DNA of 38,078 nt from NCBI GenBank assembly GCA_945952105.1, contig CAMFGZ010000036.1, positions 1 through 38,078 on the forward strand, read 5' to 3'. Under the pieces are notes generated by a model. That model saw only the letters and a program-made list of their open reading frames with translations. It had not been told where the DNA came from and searched no databases. Shown piece by piece: positions 22,700 through 30,633 of this stretch. Origin of the DNA: an uncultured Rhodospirillaceae bacterium. GTDB taxonomy: Bacteria; Pseudomonadota; Alphaproteobacteria; Reyranellales; Reyranellaceae. The translations under genes and the position numbers were made by a program. Every line of letters begins with the position of its first letter. Positions within the stretch are counted from its first letter, which is position 1.

Positions 22700-24130
22700 A
22701 TGACGCTGGTCGAGCGCGCGGACCTCTGGAACGAGGAACGCAAGGCCGCGACGCGCGAGGCCGAGCGGCGCATGAAGGCGGGCGAGATGTCGGTCGTGCG
22801 CCTGGCCTTCGCCGACCAACACGGCATCCTGCGCGGCAAGACGCTGGTCGCGTCTGAGGTCGACGCCGCCCTGAAAAACGGCGTTGGCTTCACGACAACG
22901 ATGCTGCTGAAGGACACGTCGCACCGCACCGTATTCCCGGTCTGGCAGCCGGGTGGCGGCTTCGGCATGAAGGAACTGGAGGGCGCGGCCGACGTGGTCA
23001 TGCTGCCCGATCCCACGACCTTCCGGGCGCTGCCCTGGGCACCGCATTCCGGCTGGATGCTCTGCGACATATACTTCGCCGATGGCCGGCCGATGCCGCT
23101 CTGCACACGACATGTCCTGCGCAAGACGCTCTCCTCTCTCGAGGACCGCGGCTATGACTACGTCGCCGGTCTCGAGGTCGAGTTCCATCTGTTCAAGCTG
23201 GAGAGGGCAAAGCTCGGAACCGGCGATGCCGGCCAGCCCGGCGAGCCGCCCGAAGTGTCGCTGCTGAACCAGGGGTACCAGTACCTGACCGAGCAGCGCT
23301 ACGACGAGATGGATCCCATACTGGAGATCCTGCGAACGAACCTCGTCGATCTCGGCCTGCCGCTGCGCACGCTCGAAGTCGAATTCGGGCCGAGCCAGGT
23401 CGAGTTCACCTTCCGCACCGGCACGGGCCTCGATCCCGCCGACACGATGGTTCTGTTCCGCAGCGCCACCAAGCAGATCGCGCAGCGCAACGGCTTCCAC
23501 GCCTCGTTCATGTGCCGCCCCAAGCTCGCCAACGTGATGTCGAGCGGCTGGCACCTTCACCAGTCGCTGACCGACCGGAAGTCGCACGCCAACGCCTTCG
23601 CCGATCCCAACGAGCCCCTGTCGGCCACGGGGCGTCACTACATGGCCGGCCTGCTCGAACATGCGCGCGCCGCGGCCGCGTTCAGCACGCCGACGCTGAA
23701 CGGCTACAAGCGCTATCGCCCCTTCTCGCTCGCGCCCGACCGCGCCATCTGGGGCCGCGACAATCGCGGCGTGATGGTGCGCGTGCTGGGCGGCCCAAGC
23801 GATCCCGCGACGCATCTAGAGAATCGTGTCGGCGAGCCGGCCGCCAACCCCTACCTGTACATGGCAAGCCAGATCGTCTGCGGTCTGGACGGGATGGAGC
23901 GCACGCTCGATCCCGGTCCATCGGCCGACAAGCCATACGAGACCAAGGCAGCCCCCCTGCCGCGTTCGCTCGGCGAGGCACTGGCGGCGCTGAAGGAGAG
24001 CCGGGTGCTGCGCGCCGGGCTCGGCGACTTCTTCGTCGATTACTACGCGCGCCTCAAACAGGCCGAGATCGACCGCTTCGAACTTGAAGTCAGCGACTGG
24101 GAGCAGCGGGAGTATTTTTCGCTTTTCTGA
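22700..24130 (+). CDS. Glutamine-synthetase-like gamma-glutamyl ligase
   Basis: A 476-residue protein with the GS catalytic domain: EVEFHL at 159-164, EVEFGPSQVEF at 226-236, SGWHLHQSL at 282-290 (the GxHxH site), and the YKRYRPFSLAPDRAIWGRDNR segment near residue 340. Metal- and glutamate-binding residues look intact. The N-terminal beta-grasp region is divergent from nitrogen-assimilating GlnA, and the size and setting fit the gamma-glutamyl-amide ligase group (such as PuuA-like or GS-like proteins of aniline and alkylamine catabolism). The likely reaction is ATP-driven coupling of glutamate to an amine. It is 3 bases after the Rieske gene, so they share a message. Confidence 0.9.
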   Translation: MTLVERADLWNEERKAATREAERRMKAGEMSVVRLAFADQHGILRGKTLVASEVDAALKNGVGFTTTMLLKDTSHRTVFPVWQPGGGFGMKELEGAADVVMLPDPTTFRALPWAPHSGWMLCDIYFADGRPMPLCTRHVLRKTLSSLEDRGYDYVAGLEVEFHLFKLERAKLGTGDAGQPGEPPEVSLLNQGYQYLTEQRYDEMDPILEILRTNLVDLGLPLRTLEVEFGPSQVEFTFRTGTGLDPADTMVLFRSATKQIAQRNGFHASFMCRPKLANVMSSGWHLHQSLTDRKSHANAFADPNEPLSATGRHYMAGLLEHARAAAAFSTPTLNGYKRYRPFSLAPDRAIWGRDNRGVMVRVLGGPSDPATHLENRVGEPAANPYLYMASQIVCGLDGMERTLDPGPSADKPYETKAAPLPRSLGEALAALKESRVLRAGLGDFFVDYYARLKQAEIDRFELEVSDWEQREYFSLF

Positions 24131-24142
24131 AGAGGCTCGTTC

Positions 24143-24445
24143 ATGCCGCTCGGTATCTACATCGAATACACACCCCGGCACGGCCATCGCGACATGCTGC
24201 TCGATCGTCTGCGCGAGGAGGCCGAGAGCTGCATGCGGGACGACGAAGGCTGCCTGCGAATGGAAGTGGCCGTGCCGCAGCAAGCCGACGATCCGCGCAT
24301 CTTCCTGATCGAACTCTGGCGCGACCGCGCCGCGCTCTCCGCCCATAGCGCCAGGCCGGGCCATTCACATGCCTGGCAGGAGCCGCTCGTGGAGAGCAAA
24401 CGCGTTTCGGTCTGCGACGTCGTCGCTTCACCGGCCGCGCCATGA
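24143..24445 (+). CDS. Antibiotic biosynthesis monooxygenase (ABM) domain protein
   Basis: A 100-residue dimeric alpha/beta-barrel (ABM/YgiN-like) protein, with the sequence pattern GIYIEYTPRHGHRDML, ESCMRDDEGCLRMEV, and IFLIELWRDRAALSAHSARPGHSHAW. In the family this fold gives cofactor-free monooxygenases or small-molecule-binding proteins. No catalytic residue can be assigned with confidence. ATG 24143 follows the GS-like gene by 12 bases, and its TGA overlaps the start of the Bug protein (ATGA). It is therefore a genuine operon member and may process the same substrate. Confidence 0.85.
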   Translation: MPLGIYIEYTPRHGHRDMLLDRLREEAESCMRDDEGCLRMEVAVPQQADDPRIFLIELWRDRAALSAHSARPGHSHAWQEPLVESKRVSVCDVVASPAAP

Positions 24446-25389
24446 TCCGCCTGTTTGCCCTCACCGCCCTGTTGCTGGGCCTCGGAACGACGGGCGCTCC
24501 GGCGCAGACCCGCTTTCTCGTTCCCTACACGCCCGGCGCCGCCAACGACACTTTGGCTCGCATTCTGGCGCAACGCCTGAGCGTGGCGACGGGACAGACC
24601 GTGCTCGTCGAGAATCGGCCGGGCGCCGGCGGCCATCTCGGCGCCGAGCTGGTTGCACGCAGCGAGCCGGACGGTCGCACCCTGCTCGTCAGCACAAACG
24701 GCCTGATCGCCATCGGACCGCATCTCTATCGCAAGCTGACCTACGATCCGCTGAAGGACCTGACGCCGGTCGTGCGATTTGCCAACGTGCCGTACGCCCT
24801 GGGCGCCTCACCGTCGCTGCCGGCCATATCGATCGGGGAATTGCTGGCACTGGCGCGCAGCAAGCCGGACTCGATCTACTACGCTTCGTCAGGCAACGGA
24901 TCGGTGCCCCATCTCTGTGGCGAATTGATCAACCTGCATGCCGGCGTGAAGATGGTTCACGTGCCCTACAAGGGCGGCGCGCAAGCGATGGGCGACGTCG
25001 TATCGGGCACGGTGCAACTCTATTGCGGCAGCATCGCCTCGCTACTGCCCTTCGCCCAGTCCGGAAAGGTCCGCATCCTGGGCGTGACTTCGGAACAGCG
25101 TTCGCCCCTGCTTCCCGATGTCCCGACGTTCAAAGAACAGGGTTTGAGCGGCGTCGAGGTCGATTCGTGGGTCGGCCTGCACGCGCCCGCAGCCACGCCG
25201 CGTACGGTCGTCGAGCGAATCGCCGCCGAAGTCGGCAAGATCATGGCTGTCGAGGAGGTGCGGCGACTCTTCGAGGCGCAGGGCGCCGAGCCGGAAGTGA
25301 TTGGACCAGACGCGTTCGCCAAGGCCGTCCGCGAGGAATCGGCCCGCTGGGCGCCGGCCGTGAAGGCCTCGGGCGCAACATTGGATTGA
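24442..25389 (+). CDS. Bug/TctC-family tripartite tricarboxylate transporter binding protein
   Basis: A 315-residue periplasmic solute-binding protein. A signal peptide covers residues 1-20 (LFALTALLLGLGTTGAPA) with cleavage at APA. Family blocks include VPYTPGAANDTLARILAQ, ENRPGAGGHLGAELVARSEPDGRTLLV, HVPYKGGAQAMGDVVSG and FKEQG. No TctA/TctB membrane partners are in the window; orphan Bug proteins of this type are common and bind small carboxylates or aromatic acids. As the fourth gene after the Rieske oxygenase it likely captures the substrate or a product, which is inference. Confidence 0.93.
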   Translation: MIRLFALTALLLGLGTTGAPAQTRFLVPYTPGAANDTLARILAQRLSVATGQTVLVENRPGAGGHLGAELVARSEPDGRTLLVSTNGLIAIGPHLYRKLTYDPLKDLTPVVRFANVPYALGASPSLPAISIGELLALARSKPDSIYYASSGNGSVPHLCGELINLHAGVKMVHVPYKGGAQAMGDVVSGTVQLYCGSIASLLPFAQSGKVRILGVTSEQRSPLLPDVPTFKEQGLSGVEVDSWVGLHAPAATPRTVVERIAAEVGKIMAVEEVRRLFEAQGAEPEVIGPDAFAKAVREESARWAPAVKASGATLD

Positions 25390-25397
25390 AGACACAT

Positions 25398-25712
25398 ATG
25401 TCCGCCATCGCCGTCGTCACCACTGTCGCCAGCCGCAAGGACGCCCGCTCGCTCGCGCGGGCGCTGGTCGAGGCGAAGCTCGCCGCCTGCGCGCAGATCT
25501 CCCGGATCGAAAGCGTCTATACCTGGAAGGGCGCCGTCGAGAGCGGCAAGGAGTATCGCATCCTTTTCAAGACGCTCGACGAGCACTACGCCGCTGTGGA
25601 GCGGGCGATCCTCGATCTGCATCCCTACGAGGTCCCGGCGATTCACGCCTTCGCGATGGTGCACGTTTCGCCGGCCTATGCCGCGTGGATCGAGGAAAGC
25701 GTGGCAGTCTAG
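25398..25712 (+). CDS. cutA: Divalent-cation tolerance protein CutA
   Basis: A 104-residue CutA1-type trimeric protein with the family features VTTVASRKDARSLARALVEAKLAACAQI, YTWKGAVESGKEYRILFKT and LHPYEVPAIHA. CutA has been linked to copper and other divalent-metal tolerance, and its exact role remains open. ATG 25398 is 8 bases after the Bug protein stop, so it may be read from the same message. Its TAG shares the palindromic CTAG at 25709-25712 with the convergent VOC gene. Confidence 0.92.
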   Translation: MSAIAVVTTVASRKDARSLARALVEAKLAACAQISRIESVYTWKGAVESGKEYRILFKTLDEHYAAVERAILDLHPYEVPAIHAFAMVHVSPAYAAWIEESVAV

Positions 25713-26188
25713 ACGCGCTTCAGCGCCTGCCCGCCCTCCAGCATCTTCGTCCAGCGCTTCTGCATCTCTTCCGGCGTTACGACCTCCTTCGAGGCGGCGA
25801 GGAACCAGCGATAGCCGAACGGACAGGCGACCATGCCGGAGCGGTCGCCGTAGAACTGGTCCTGCACCGGCCGCACCAGAGTCGCCCCGGCCGCAACGGC
25901 GCGACTGACGGCCTTGTCCGCATCCGGCACGGCGATGTGGAACGCCACGGGCGAGCCCCCGATCGCGCCAGGACTCCTCGCGCCAAAGTCGGGATATTCG
26001 TCGTTCATCATCATCACCGAATCGCCGATCCGAATTTCGGCGTGGCCGACACGGCCCGCCGGCTCGACCAGGCGGAACAGTTCCACCGCTCCGAAAGCCT
26101 TTGCATAAAAGGCAATTGCTGCCTTCGCATCGTGCACCGTCATGTGCGCCCGCACGGTCTGGCCTGGAAGCGCGGTCTTTGCGGCCAT
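25709..26188 (-). CDS. VOC family protein, PhnB-like
   Basis: A 159-residue vicinal-oxygen-chelate fold protein of PhnB type: the first betaalphabetabetabeta unit starts AHMTVHDAKAAIAFYAKAFGAVE, followed by HAEIRIGDSVMMMNDEY, FHIAVPDADKAVSRAVAAGA and the final DRSGMVACPFGYRWFLAA. PhnB-like proteins lack the full glyoxalase metal triad, and the role is usually unknown. ATG 26188 has AGGTG just upstream. It is divergent from a TetR regulator, with an operator between them, so it is most likely the repressor's target. It ends on the stop of CutA. Confidence 0.9.
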   Translation of the reverse strand: MAAKTALPGQTVRAHMTVHDAKAAIAFYAKAFGAVELFRLVEPAGRVGHAEIRIGDSVMMMNDEYPDFGARSPGAIGGSPVAFHIAVPDADKAVSRAVAAGATLVRPVQDQFYGDRSGMVACPFGYRWFLAASKEVVTPEEMQKRWTKMLEGGQALKRV

Positions 26189-26200
26189 GGCATCACCTAT

Positions 26201-26230
26201 GTTATATTACGTTACGTATCGTAACGTTAA
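26201..26230 (-). promoter_or_regulatory. Putative promoter of the VOC gene overlapping the TetR operator
   Basis: On the minus strand TTAACG (26230-26225) and TATAAC (26206-26201) are separated by 18 bases. The TetR operator palindrome lies across the spacer, so a bound dimer would block RNA polymerase. The start would fall near 26194, a few bases before the VOC ATG at 26188. Hexamer matches are seen directly; activity is inferred. Confidence 0.45.
26209..26227. promoter_or_regulatory. TetR-type operator palindrome
   Basis: ACGTTACG (26209-26216) and CGTAACGT (26220-26227) form a perfect 8-3-8 inverted repeat around TAT. It is centred in the 45-bp gap between the divergent VOC gene and the TetR gene, 6 bases before the TetR ATG. 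This is the usual place for an autoregulatory operator of a TetR repressor. The repeat itself is certain; binding by the neighbouring regulator is inference. Confidence 0.8.
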
Positions 26231-26233
26231 TAG

Positions 26234-26827
26234 ATGTCCCGTCAAGCCTCCTCAACCTCACCGGTACGCGGCCGTCCCCGCGACCCGCGCACCCGCGCCG
26301 CAATCCTGGTAGCGGCGCGTGGTCTGCTGGAACGCGGCGGGCTCACGGCGGTCACGATCGAGGCCATCGCACAGCAGGCCAGTGTCAGCCGCCCGACCAT
26401 CTACCGCTACTGGCCCAACGCGCCCGCAGTCGCGATGGCGGCATTCCTTGAGACAACGGGCGCGGCCAATGCCGCTCGGGCGCACAGCAGCGCTCTCGCG
26501 GCATTCCGGGCCCAACTTCATGCCCTGGCGGATGCTTTTGCGGCACCGACGGGACGCAGCGTCGCGGCGATGGTCGCCGCCGCGCAGTCGGAGACCGAAC
26601 TCGCCAAAGCCTTTCGGAACGAATTCATCGCCCGCAACCGCGATGCCGCCCGCACCTTGCTAGAGCGCTGCATCGCAGAGAAGACCATGGCCGTCCCCGA
26701 AGATATGGACGTCACGCTCGACCTCGTCTTCGGGCCGCTCTTCTACCGCCTCCTGATGGGCCACGCGCCGATCACACGCAGCTTCGCCGACCGACTCATC
26801 GACACCGTCATCCGCGCACGCGACTGA
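26234..26827 (+). CDS. TetR/AcrR family transcriptional regulator
   Basis: A 197-residue TetR-family repressor. The N-terminal helix-turn-helix is RAAILVAARGLLERGGLTAVTIEAIAQQASVSRPTIYRYW at about 22-60, and the alanine-rich C-terminal region is the ligand and dimer domain (with DMDVTLDLVFGPLFYRLLMGHAPI). The ATG at 26234 is directly after the operator palindrome. It is expected to repress itself and the divergent VOC gene. Its final 20 bases overlap the convergent nitronate monooxygenase gene. The inducer is unknown. Confidence 0.92.
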   Translation: MSRQASSTSPVRGRPRDPRTRAAILVAARGLLERGGLTAVTIEAIAQQASVSRPTIYRYWPNAPAVAMAAFLETTGAANAARAHSSALAAFRAQLHALADAFAAPTGRSVAAMVAAAQSETELAKAFRNEFIARNRDAARTLLERCIAEKTMAVPEDMDVTLDLVFGPLFYRLLMGHAPITRSFADRLIDTVIRARD

Positions 26828-27881
26828 GAACCGCCTCGGTCTCGCCGACCATCTTTCTCACGATCTCGCCAGCCGGCATCTCGCGCGCCAGGGTCGGCGC
26901 CTGCCCGCTCCACAGCGGCGTAAAGTCGGTCGAGCCCTTGGCTTCGGCCGGCCCACGCAGCGGCTGGGTCGCCTCCGCGGTCAGCGGGAAGGCCGGCGCG
27001 TCGGGGCTCATCGGCCCGACCTCGCTCACTATGCGGTTAACGATGCCGCGCGCCGGCCGGCCGGTGAACACGTTGGTGAGCACCGTGCTGTTGTCGTTGG
27101 CTTTCTTCAGTGCTGCGCGATGCAGGGCACCCGTCCGCGCTTCCGGCGCCAGCATGAAGGCGGTGCCGATCTGCGCACCTGCCGCGCCCAGCGCGAGCGC
27201 CGCCGCGATGCCCCGCCCGTCGCCGATGCCGCCGGCGGCGATCACCGGCACCGTCACCGCATCCACCACCTGCGGCACCAGCGCCATTGTGCCGGCCTGA
27301 CGGGCCACGTCGTCGACCAGGAACATGCCGCGGTGGCCGCCAGCCTCGGCGCCCTGGGCAATGACCGCATCGACACCCTCGCCCTCTAGCCAGCGCGCCT
27401 CCTCGGCCGTCGTCGCCGAGGCGATGACCAGGATGCCGGCTGTCTTGAGGCGTTGCATCAGCGTCTTGTCGGGCAGGCCGAAATGGAAGCTCGCCACCTT
27501 GGGCATGAACTCCAGCACGAGATCGCAGCCCGCCGCGTCGAAGGCGGCCCGCGACGGCCCCTTGGCGCCGGGCGCCACGCCCAACTCCTCGTAGTACCCA
27601 GCGAGCTTCTTGCGCCACGCGGCATCGCGCACGGCATCGACGGTCGGCGGCTTGTGCACGAAGAAGTTCACGTTGAACGGCCGGACCGTCCCCTGCTTCA
27701 CCACCTGGAATTCCTGCCGCAGACCGTCCAGGGTCAGCATCGCGCCGGCAATCGAGCCCAGGGCGCCCGCTTCGGACGCGGCGATCGCCATCTGCGGCGA
27801 GGTCACGCCGGCCATCGGCGCCTGGAGGATGGGATGCTCGATGCCGAAGAGATCGAGAAGGCGGCGGTCCTGCCATTTCAT
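26808..27881 (-). CDS. Nitronate monooxygenase (2-nitropropane dioxygenase-like)
   Basis: A 357-residue FMN-dependent TIM-barrel protein. The FMN-binding start is IEHPILQAPMAG at 14-24, followed by NVNFFVHK, and the catalytic His183 in QGAEAGGHRG; the phosphate-binding part is PVIAAGGIGDGRGIAAALALGA. The class I nitronate monooxygenases oxidise alkyl nitronates such as propionate-3-nitronate; a more general flavin oxidoreductase role is possible. ATG 27881 has AAAGGAG upstream. It is divergent from a LysR regulator (93 bp between starts) that probably controls it. Confidence 0.92.
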   Translation of the reverse strand: MKWQDRRLLDLFGIEHPILQAPMAGVTSPQMAIAASEAGALGSIAGAMLTLDGLRQEFQVVKQGTVRPFNVNFFVHKPPTVDAVRDAAWRKKLAGYYEELGVAPGAKGPSRAAFDAAGCDLVLEFMPKVASFHFGLPDKTLMQRLKTAGILVIASATTAEEARWLEGEGVDAVIAQGAEAGGHRGMFLVDDVARQAGTMALVPQVVDAVTVPVIAAGGIGDGRGIAAALALGAAGAQIGTAFMLAPEARTGALHRAALKKANDNSTVLTNVFTGRPARGIVNRIVSEVGPMSPDAPAFPLTAEATQPLRGPAEAKGSTDFTPLWSGQAPTLAREMPAGEIVRKMVGETEAVLSRVRG

Positions 27882-27930
27882 GGCTTTTCTCCTTTGCAGG
27901 CCGGCACTCTAGGCCACGGCCTGCATTCCG

Positions 27931-27966
27931 ATCAGTGATTTATACTAATCGATGCCATCTGATATT
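27931..27966. promoter_or_regulatory. Overlapping divergent promoters with possible LysR site
   Basis: In the 93-bp gap between the nitronate monooxygenase and LysR genes, TATAAA reads on the minus strand (27944-27939) and TATACT on the plus strand (27941-27946), so two -10-like boxes overlap. ATCAG (27931-27935) and CTGAT (27959-27963) form flanking inverted ends around this AT-rich core. LysR-type sites are often of this dyad type, but no clear T-N11-A box was chosen with confidence. Confidence 0.35.
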
Positions 27967-27974
27967 CTGATGTA

Positions 27975-28850
27975 ATGGATGCAAAGGATCTCGCCACGTT
28001 CGAAGCGGTGGCGCGTCTCGGCGGCATGGGACGCGCGGCGCGTGAGCTGAACACCGTGCAGTCGAACGTCACGCAGCGGGTGCGGCGACTCGAGGATACG
28101 CTGGGCGTCTCGCTGTTCGAGCGCAGCCGCGCCGGCGCCCGCCTCACCCCGGCCGGCGAACGGTTGATGCCCTATGCCACGCGTCTCGGTGCGCTGCTCG
28201 ACGAGGCCGGCCGCGCCGCGCGGGACGATGGCGCGCCACGTGGCACGCTCACCGTGGGCTCGCTGGAGACGACCGCGGCGCTGCGGCTCTCGCCCCTCCT
28301 CGCCTCCTATGTGCGCGCCCATCCCGGCGTCGACGTCGTGCTGCGCACCGGCACGACCGCCGAGATGGTCGAGCGCGTGCTGCGCCGCGATCTCGAAGGC
28401 GCTTTCGTCTGCGGACCGGTCGTCCATCCAGAACTCGTCTCCGTGCCCTCCTTCACCGAGGACCTCGCTCTTCTGAGTGCGCCGACGGAACCGTCGCTGG
28501 CGGCCGCGCTGCGGCGTCCCGACCTGCGGCTCGTCATCCTGCGCGCCGGCTGTTCCTACCGGCAGCGACTGGAGGAACTGCTGGCGCGGCGCGGCGTCGT
28601 CGGCTTGCGCCGTCTGGAGTTTGGCACGCTGGAGGCGATCCTCGGAGCCGTGGCAGCCGGGCTCGGCGTGACGCTGCTGCCCCGCACCCTGATCGGCCCA
28701 ACGTGGCGAGGCGGCGCCGTCCGTGCTCATCGGTTGCCGGCCAGCGAATCGCGAGTGCAGACCGTTTTCGTCCGCCGCCGCGACATGCTTCCCTCCAGCG
28801 CACTGCTTGCCTTCCAGAAGCACGTGACCCGGAGAGGAGACGCCAAATGA
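27975..28850 (+). CDS. LysR-family transcriptional regulator
   Basis: A 291-residue LysR regulator. The N-terminal winged helix-turn-helix is DLATFEAVARLGGMGRAARELNTVQSNVTQRVRRLEDTLG at about 4-43, followed by LFERSRAGARLTPAGERL. The C-terminal effector-binding domain begins LTVGSLETTAALRLSPLL. ATG 27975 has no clear ribosome site. It is divergent from nitronate monooxygenase and its TGA overlaps the start of the frameshifted VOC gene. It likely activates or represses one of these, with an unknown small-molecule effector. Confidence 0.93.
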   Translation: MDAKDLATFEAVARLGGMGRAARELNTVQSNVTQRVRRLEDTLGVSLFERSRAGARLTPAGERLMPYATRLGALLDEAGRAARDDGAPRGTLTVGSLETTAALRLSPLLASYVRAHPGVDVVLRTGTTAEMVERVLRRDLEGAFVCGPVVHPELVSVPSFTEDLALLSAPTEPSLAAALRRPDLRLVILRAGCSYRQRLEELLARRGVVGLRRLEFGTLEAILGAVAAGLGVTLLPRTLIGPTWRGGAVRAHRLPASESRVQTVFVRRRDMLPSSALLAFQKHVTRRGDAK

Positions 28851-29202
28851 TGCGTGGCAGCACGACGATCTTCACCGTCAAGGATGCTTTGGCCAGCCTT
28901 GCCTACTACCGTGACTGCGTCGGCCTCGACGTTGCCTTCGAGTACGGCTCCCCGATCTTCTACGTCGGCCTGTGCTCGGGCGCGGTGTCGCTGCACCTGA
29001 TCGCGGCCTCGCACGCCCCGCGCCCGCCGGGCCATGCCGCCGTGAGCATCCATGTCGACGATGTCGATGCGGTGCACGCCGATCTCGTGAAACGTGGCGC
29101 GAAGATCCTGAATGCGCCGAAGGACCAGGATACGGCCTGCGCGACTTCGGCATTGCAGACATCGACGGCAACATGATCTTCTTCGGGATGGAAACGAAGT
29201 AG
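28847..29202 (+). pseudogene. VOC family (glyoxalase-like) gene with a frameshift
   Basis: From ATG 28847 the frame gives a good VOC-fold start: TIFTVKDALASLAYYRDCVGLDVAFEYG and AVSIHVDDVDAVHADLVKRGAKIL, then PKDQ. After about 29128-29131 the frame reads out into a non-family tail and stops at 29176. The normal family ending YGLRDFGIADIDGNMIFFG is found in the next frame, ending with TAG 29200-29202. Adding one base near 29130 would fuse the two halves to a ~119-residue protein. It could be a lost base, a sequence error, or less likely a programmed shift. The start has AGGAG upstream and overlaps the LysR stop. Confidence 0.82.
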
Positions 29203-29220
29203 CGCTCAGCGAGGGGTATC

Positions 29221-30627
29221 ATGGAGCTTTGGCAGTACGACGCGACCGACCTGGCGCGATTGATCCGCACGGGACAGGCTTCGGCGCGGGAGGCGGTCGA
29301 TTCGGTCCTCGGCCGACTGCACAAGGTCAATCCCTCGATCAACGCAGTCGTCCGCGTTCTCGAGGCCGAAGCGCGCGCCGAGGCCGAGACGGCCGATTCT
29401 GCTCGCTCGCGCGGCCATGCCCTGCCGCCGCTGCACGGCGTTCCCGTCACCACCAAGATCAACGTCGACCAGGCCGGCCTGCCGACCGACAACGGCGTCA
29501 TCCCGCTGAAGGACCTGATCGCCCAGGAAGACAGTCCCGTCGTCGCCAACCTCAAGCACGCCGGCGCGATCATCGTGGGCCGTACCAACGCACCCGCCTT
29601 CTCGATGCGCATCTTCTCCGACAACGCGCTGCACGGCCGCACGCTGAACCCGCGCGATCCCAGCGTGACGCCCGGCGGATCGAGCGGCGGAGCCGGCGCG
29701 GCAACGGCGACTGGCATCGGCGCGATCGCCCACGGCAACGACATCGGCGGCTCGGTGCGTATCCCGGCCTACTGCAATGGCGTGGTCGGCCTGCGCACCG
29801 GCTTCGCCCGCATCCCCTCCTTCAACCCGACCGGCGCGGCATCGGGCCGTCCCATCGGCGCCATCCTGATGGCGACGCAAGGACCGCACACCCGCACCGT
29901 GCGTGATGCCCGCCTCGCCCTCGAAGTCATGGCGCGGGGCGACCGCCGCGACTGGCGTTGGAACGACGTACCGATGCGCGGCGCACCGCCGGCGCGGCCG
30001 ATCAAGGTTGCGATCGTGCCGGAAGTCCCCGGTGGCAAGAGCCATCCCGCGCAGGTGGCGGCCGTGCGGCTGGCCGGTAAGCATCTCCGCGCGGCCGGCT
30101 ATGTCGTGGAAGAGATCCTGCCGCCCGACATCGAGCGCTGCGTCGAGCTGTGGCACCAGATCTGCGTCACCGACGTGTTCGGCGGCCTGTGGCCGATGAT
30201 GCAGAAGATGGGCGATCCGGACGGCATCGCCGCCATGCAGGCCTGGCTCTCCATTCACAAGCCGGTCGATCTCGCGACCTATGTTGGCGCGCTTACCGAA
30301 CGCGAGGCGATGCTGTTCAAGTGGATGACCTTCATGCAGCAATGGCCGCTGGTCCTCTTCCCGACGCTCTGTGACTTGCCGCCCAAGCAGGTGGCGGATA
30401 TCACGCCGGACGGCCAGCGCGGCGTGCTGGAGTCGATGCGCTCCGCACTGGTCGCTCCGCTGTTCGGGCTGCCCGGCCTCGCCGTGCCGGTCGGCAGCCA
30501 TGGCAAGTTGCGCACCGGCGTCCAGATCATGGCGATGCGCAACCGCGAGGATCTCTGCCTCGACGCCGGCGAGGTGATCGAGGCGGCCGAAGGGATCGTG
30601 ACACCGATCGATCCTGCCGGCGCCTGA
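29221..30627 (+). CDS. Amidase signature family protein
   Basis: A 468-residue amidase-signature enzyme with the triad Lys79 (TTKINVD), Ser154 (PGGSSGGAGA) and Ser178 (DIGGSVRIP). It is a paralog in fold of the amidase at 12684 but clearly different in sequence. It should hydrolyse an unknown amide in the cytoplasm. The ATG 29221 is 18 bases after the frameshifted VOC gene, following a GAGGGG string. It ends 6 bases from the convergent phospholipase-D-like gene. Confidence 0.93.
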   Translation: MELWQYDATDLARLIRTGQASAREAVDSVLGRLHKVNPSINAVVRVLEAEARAEAETADSARSRGHALPPLHGVPVTTKINVDQAGLPTDNGVIPLKDLIAQEDSPVVANLKHAGAIIVGRTNAPAFSMRIFSDNALHGRTLNPRDPSVTPGGSSGGAGAATATGIGAIAHGNDIGGSVRIPAYCNGVVGLRTGFARIPSFNPTGAASGRPIGAILMATQGPHTRTVRDARLALEVMARGDRRDWRWNDVPMRGAPPARPIKVAIVPEVPGGKSHPAQVAAVRLAGKHLRAAGYVVEEILPPDIERCVELWHQICVTDVFGGLWPMMQKMGDPDGIAAMQAWLSIHKPVDLATYVGALTEREAMLFKWMTFMQQWPLVLFPTLCDLPPKQVADITPDGQRGVLESMRSALVAPLFGLPGLAVPVGSHGKLRTGVQIMAMRNREDLCLDAGEVIEAAEGIVTPIDPAGA

Positions 30628-30633
30628 CGTCGC

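Noticed and set aside
22058..23815. 585-codon minus-strand open frame opposite the Rieske and GS-like genes
   Set aside because: Translation has no domain and is biased to Arg/Val/Gly as expected for the reverse of codon-biased genes.
21365..24130. Calling the Rieske/GS-like pair an aniline dioxygenase system
   Set aside because: The small oxygenase subunit, the amidotransferase-like protein and the reductase of aniline systems are all missing, and the oxygenase resembles phthalate dioxygenase.
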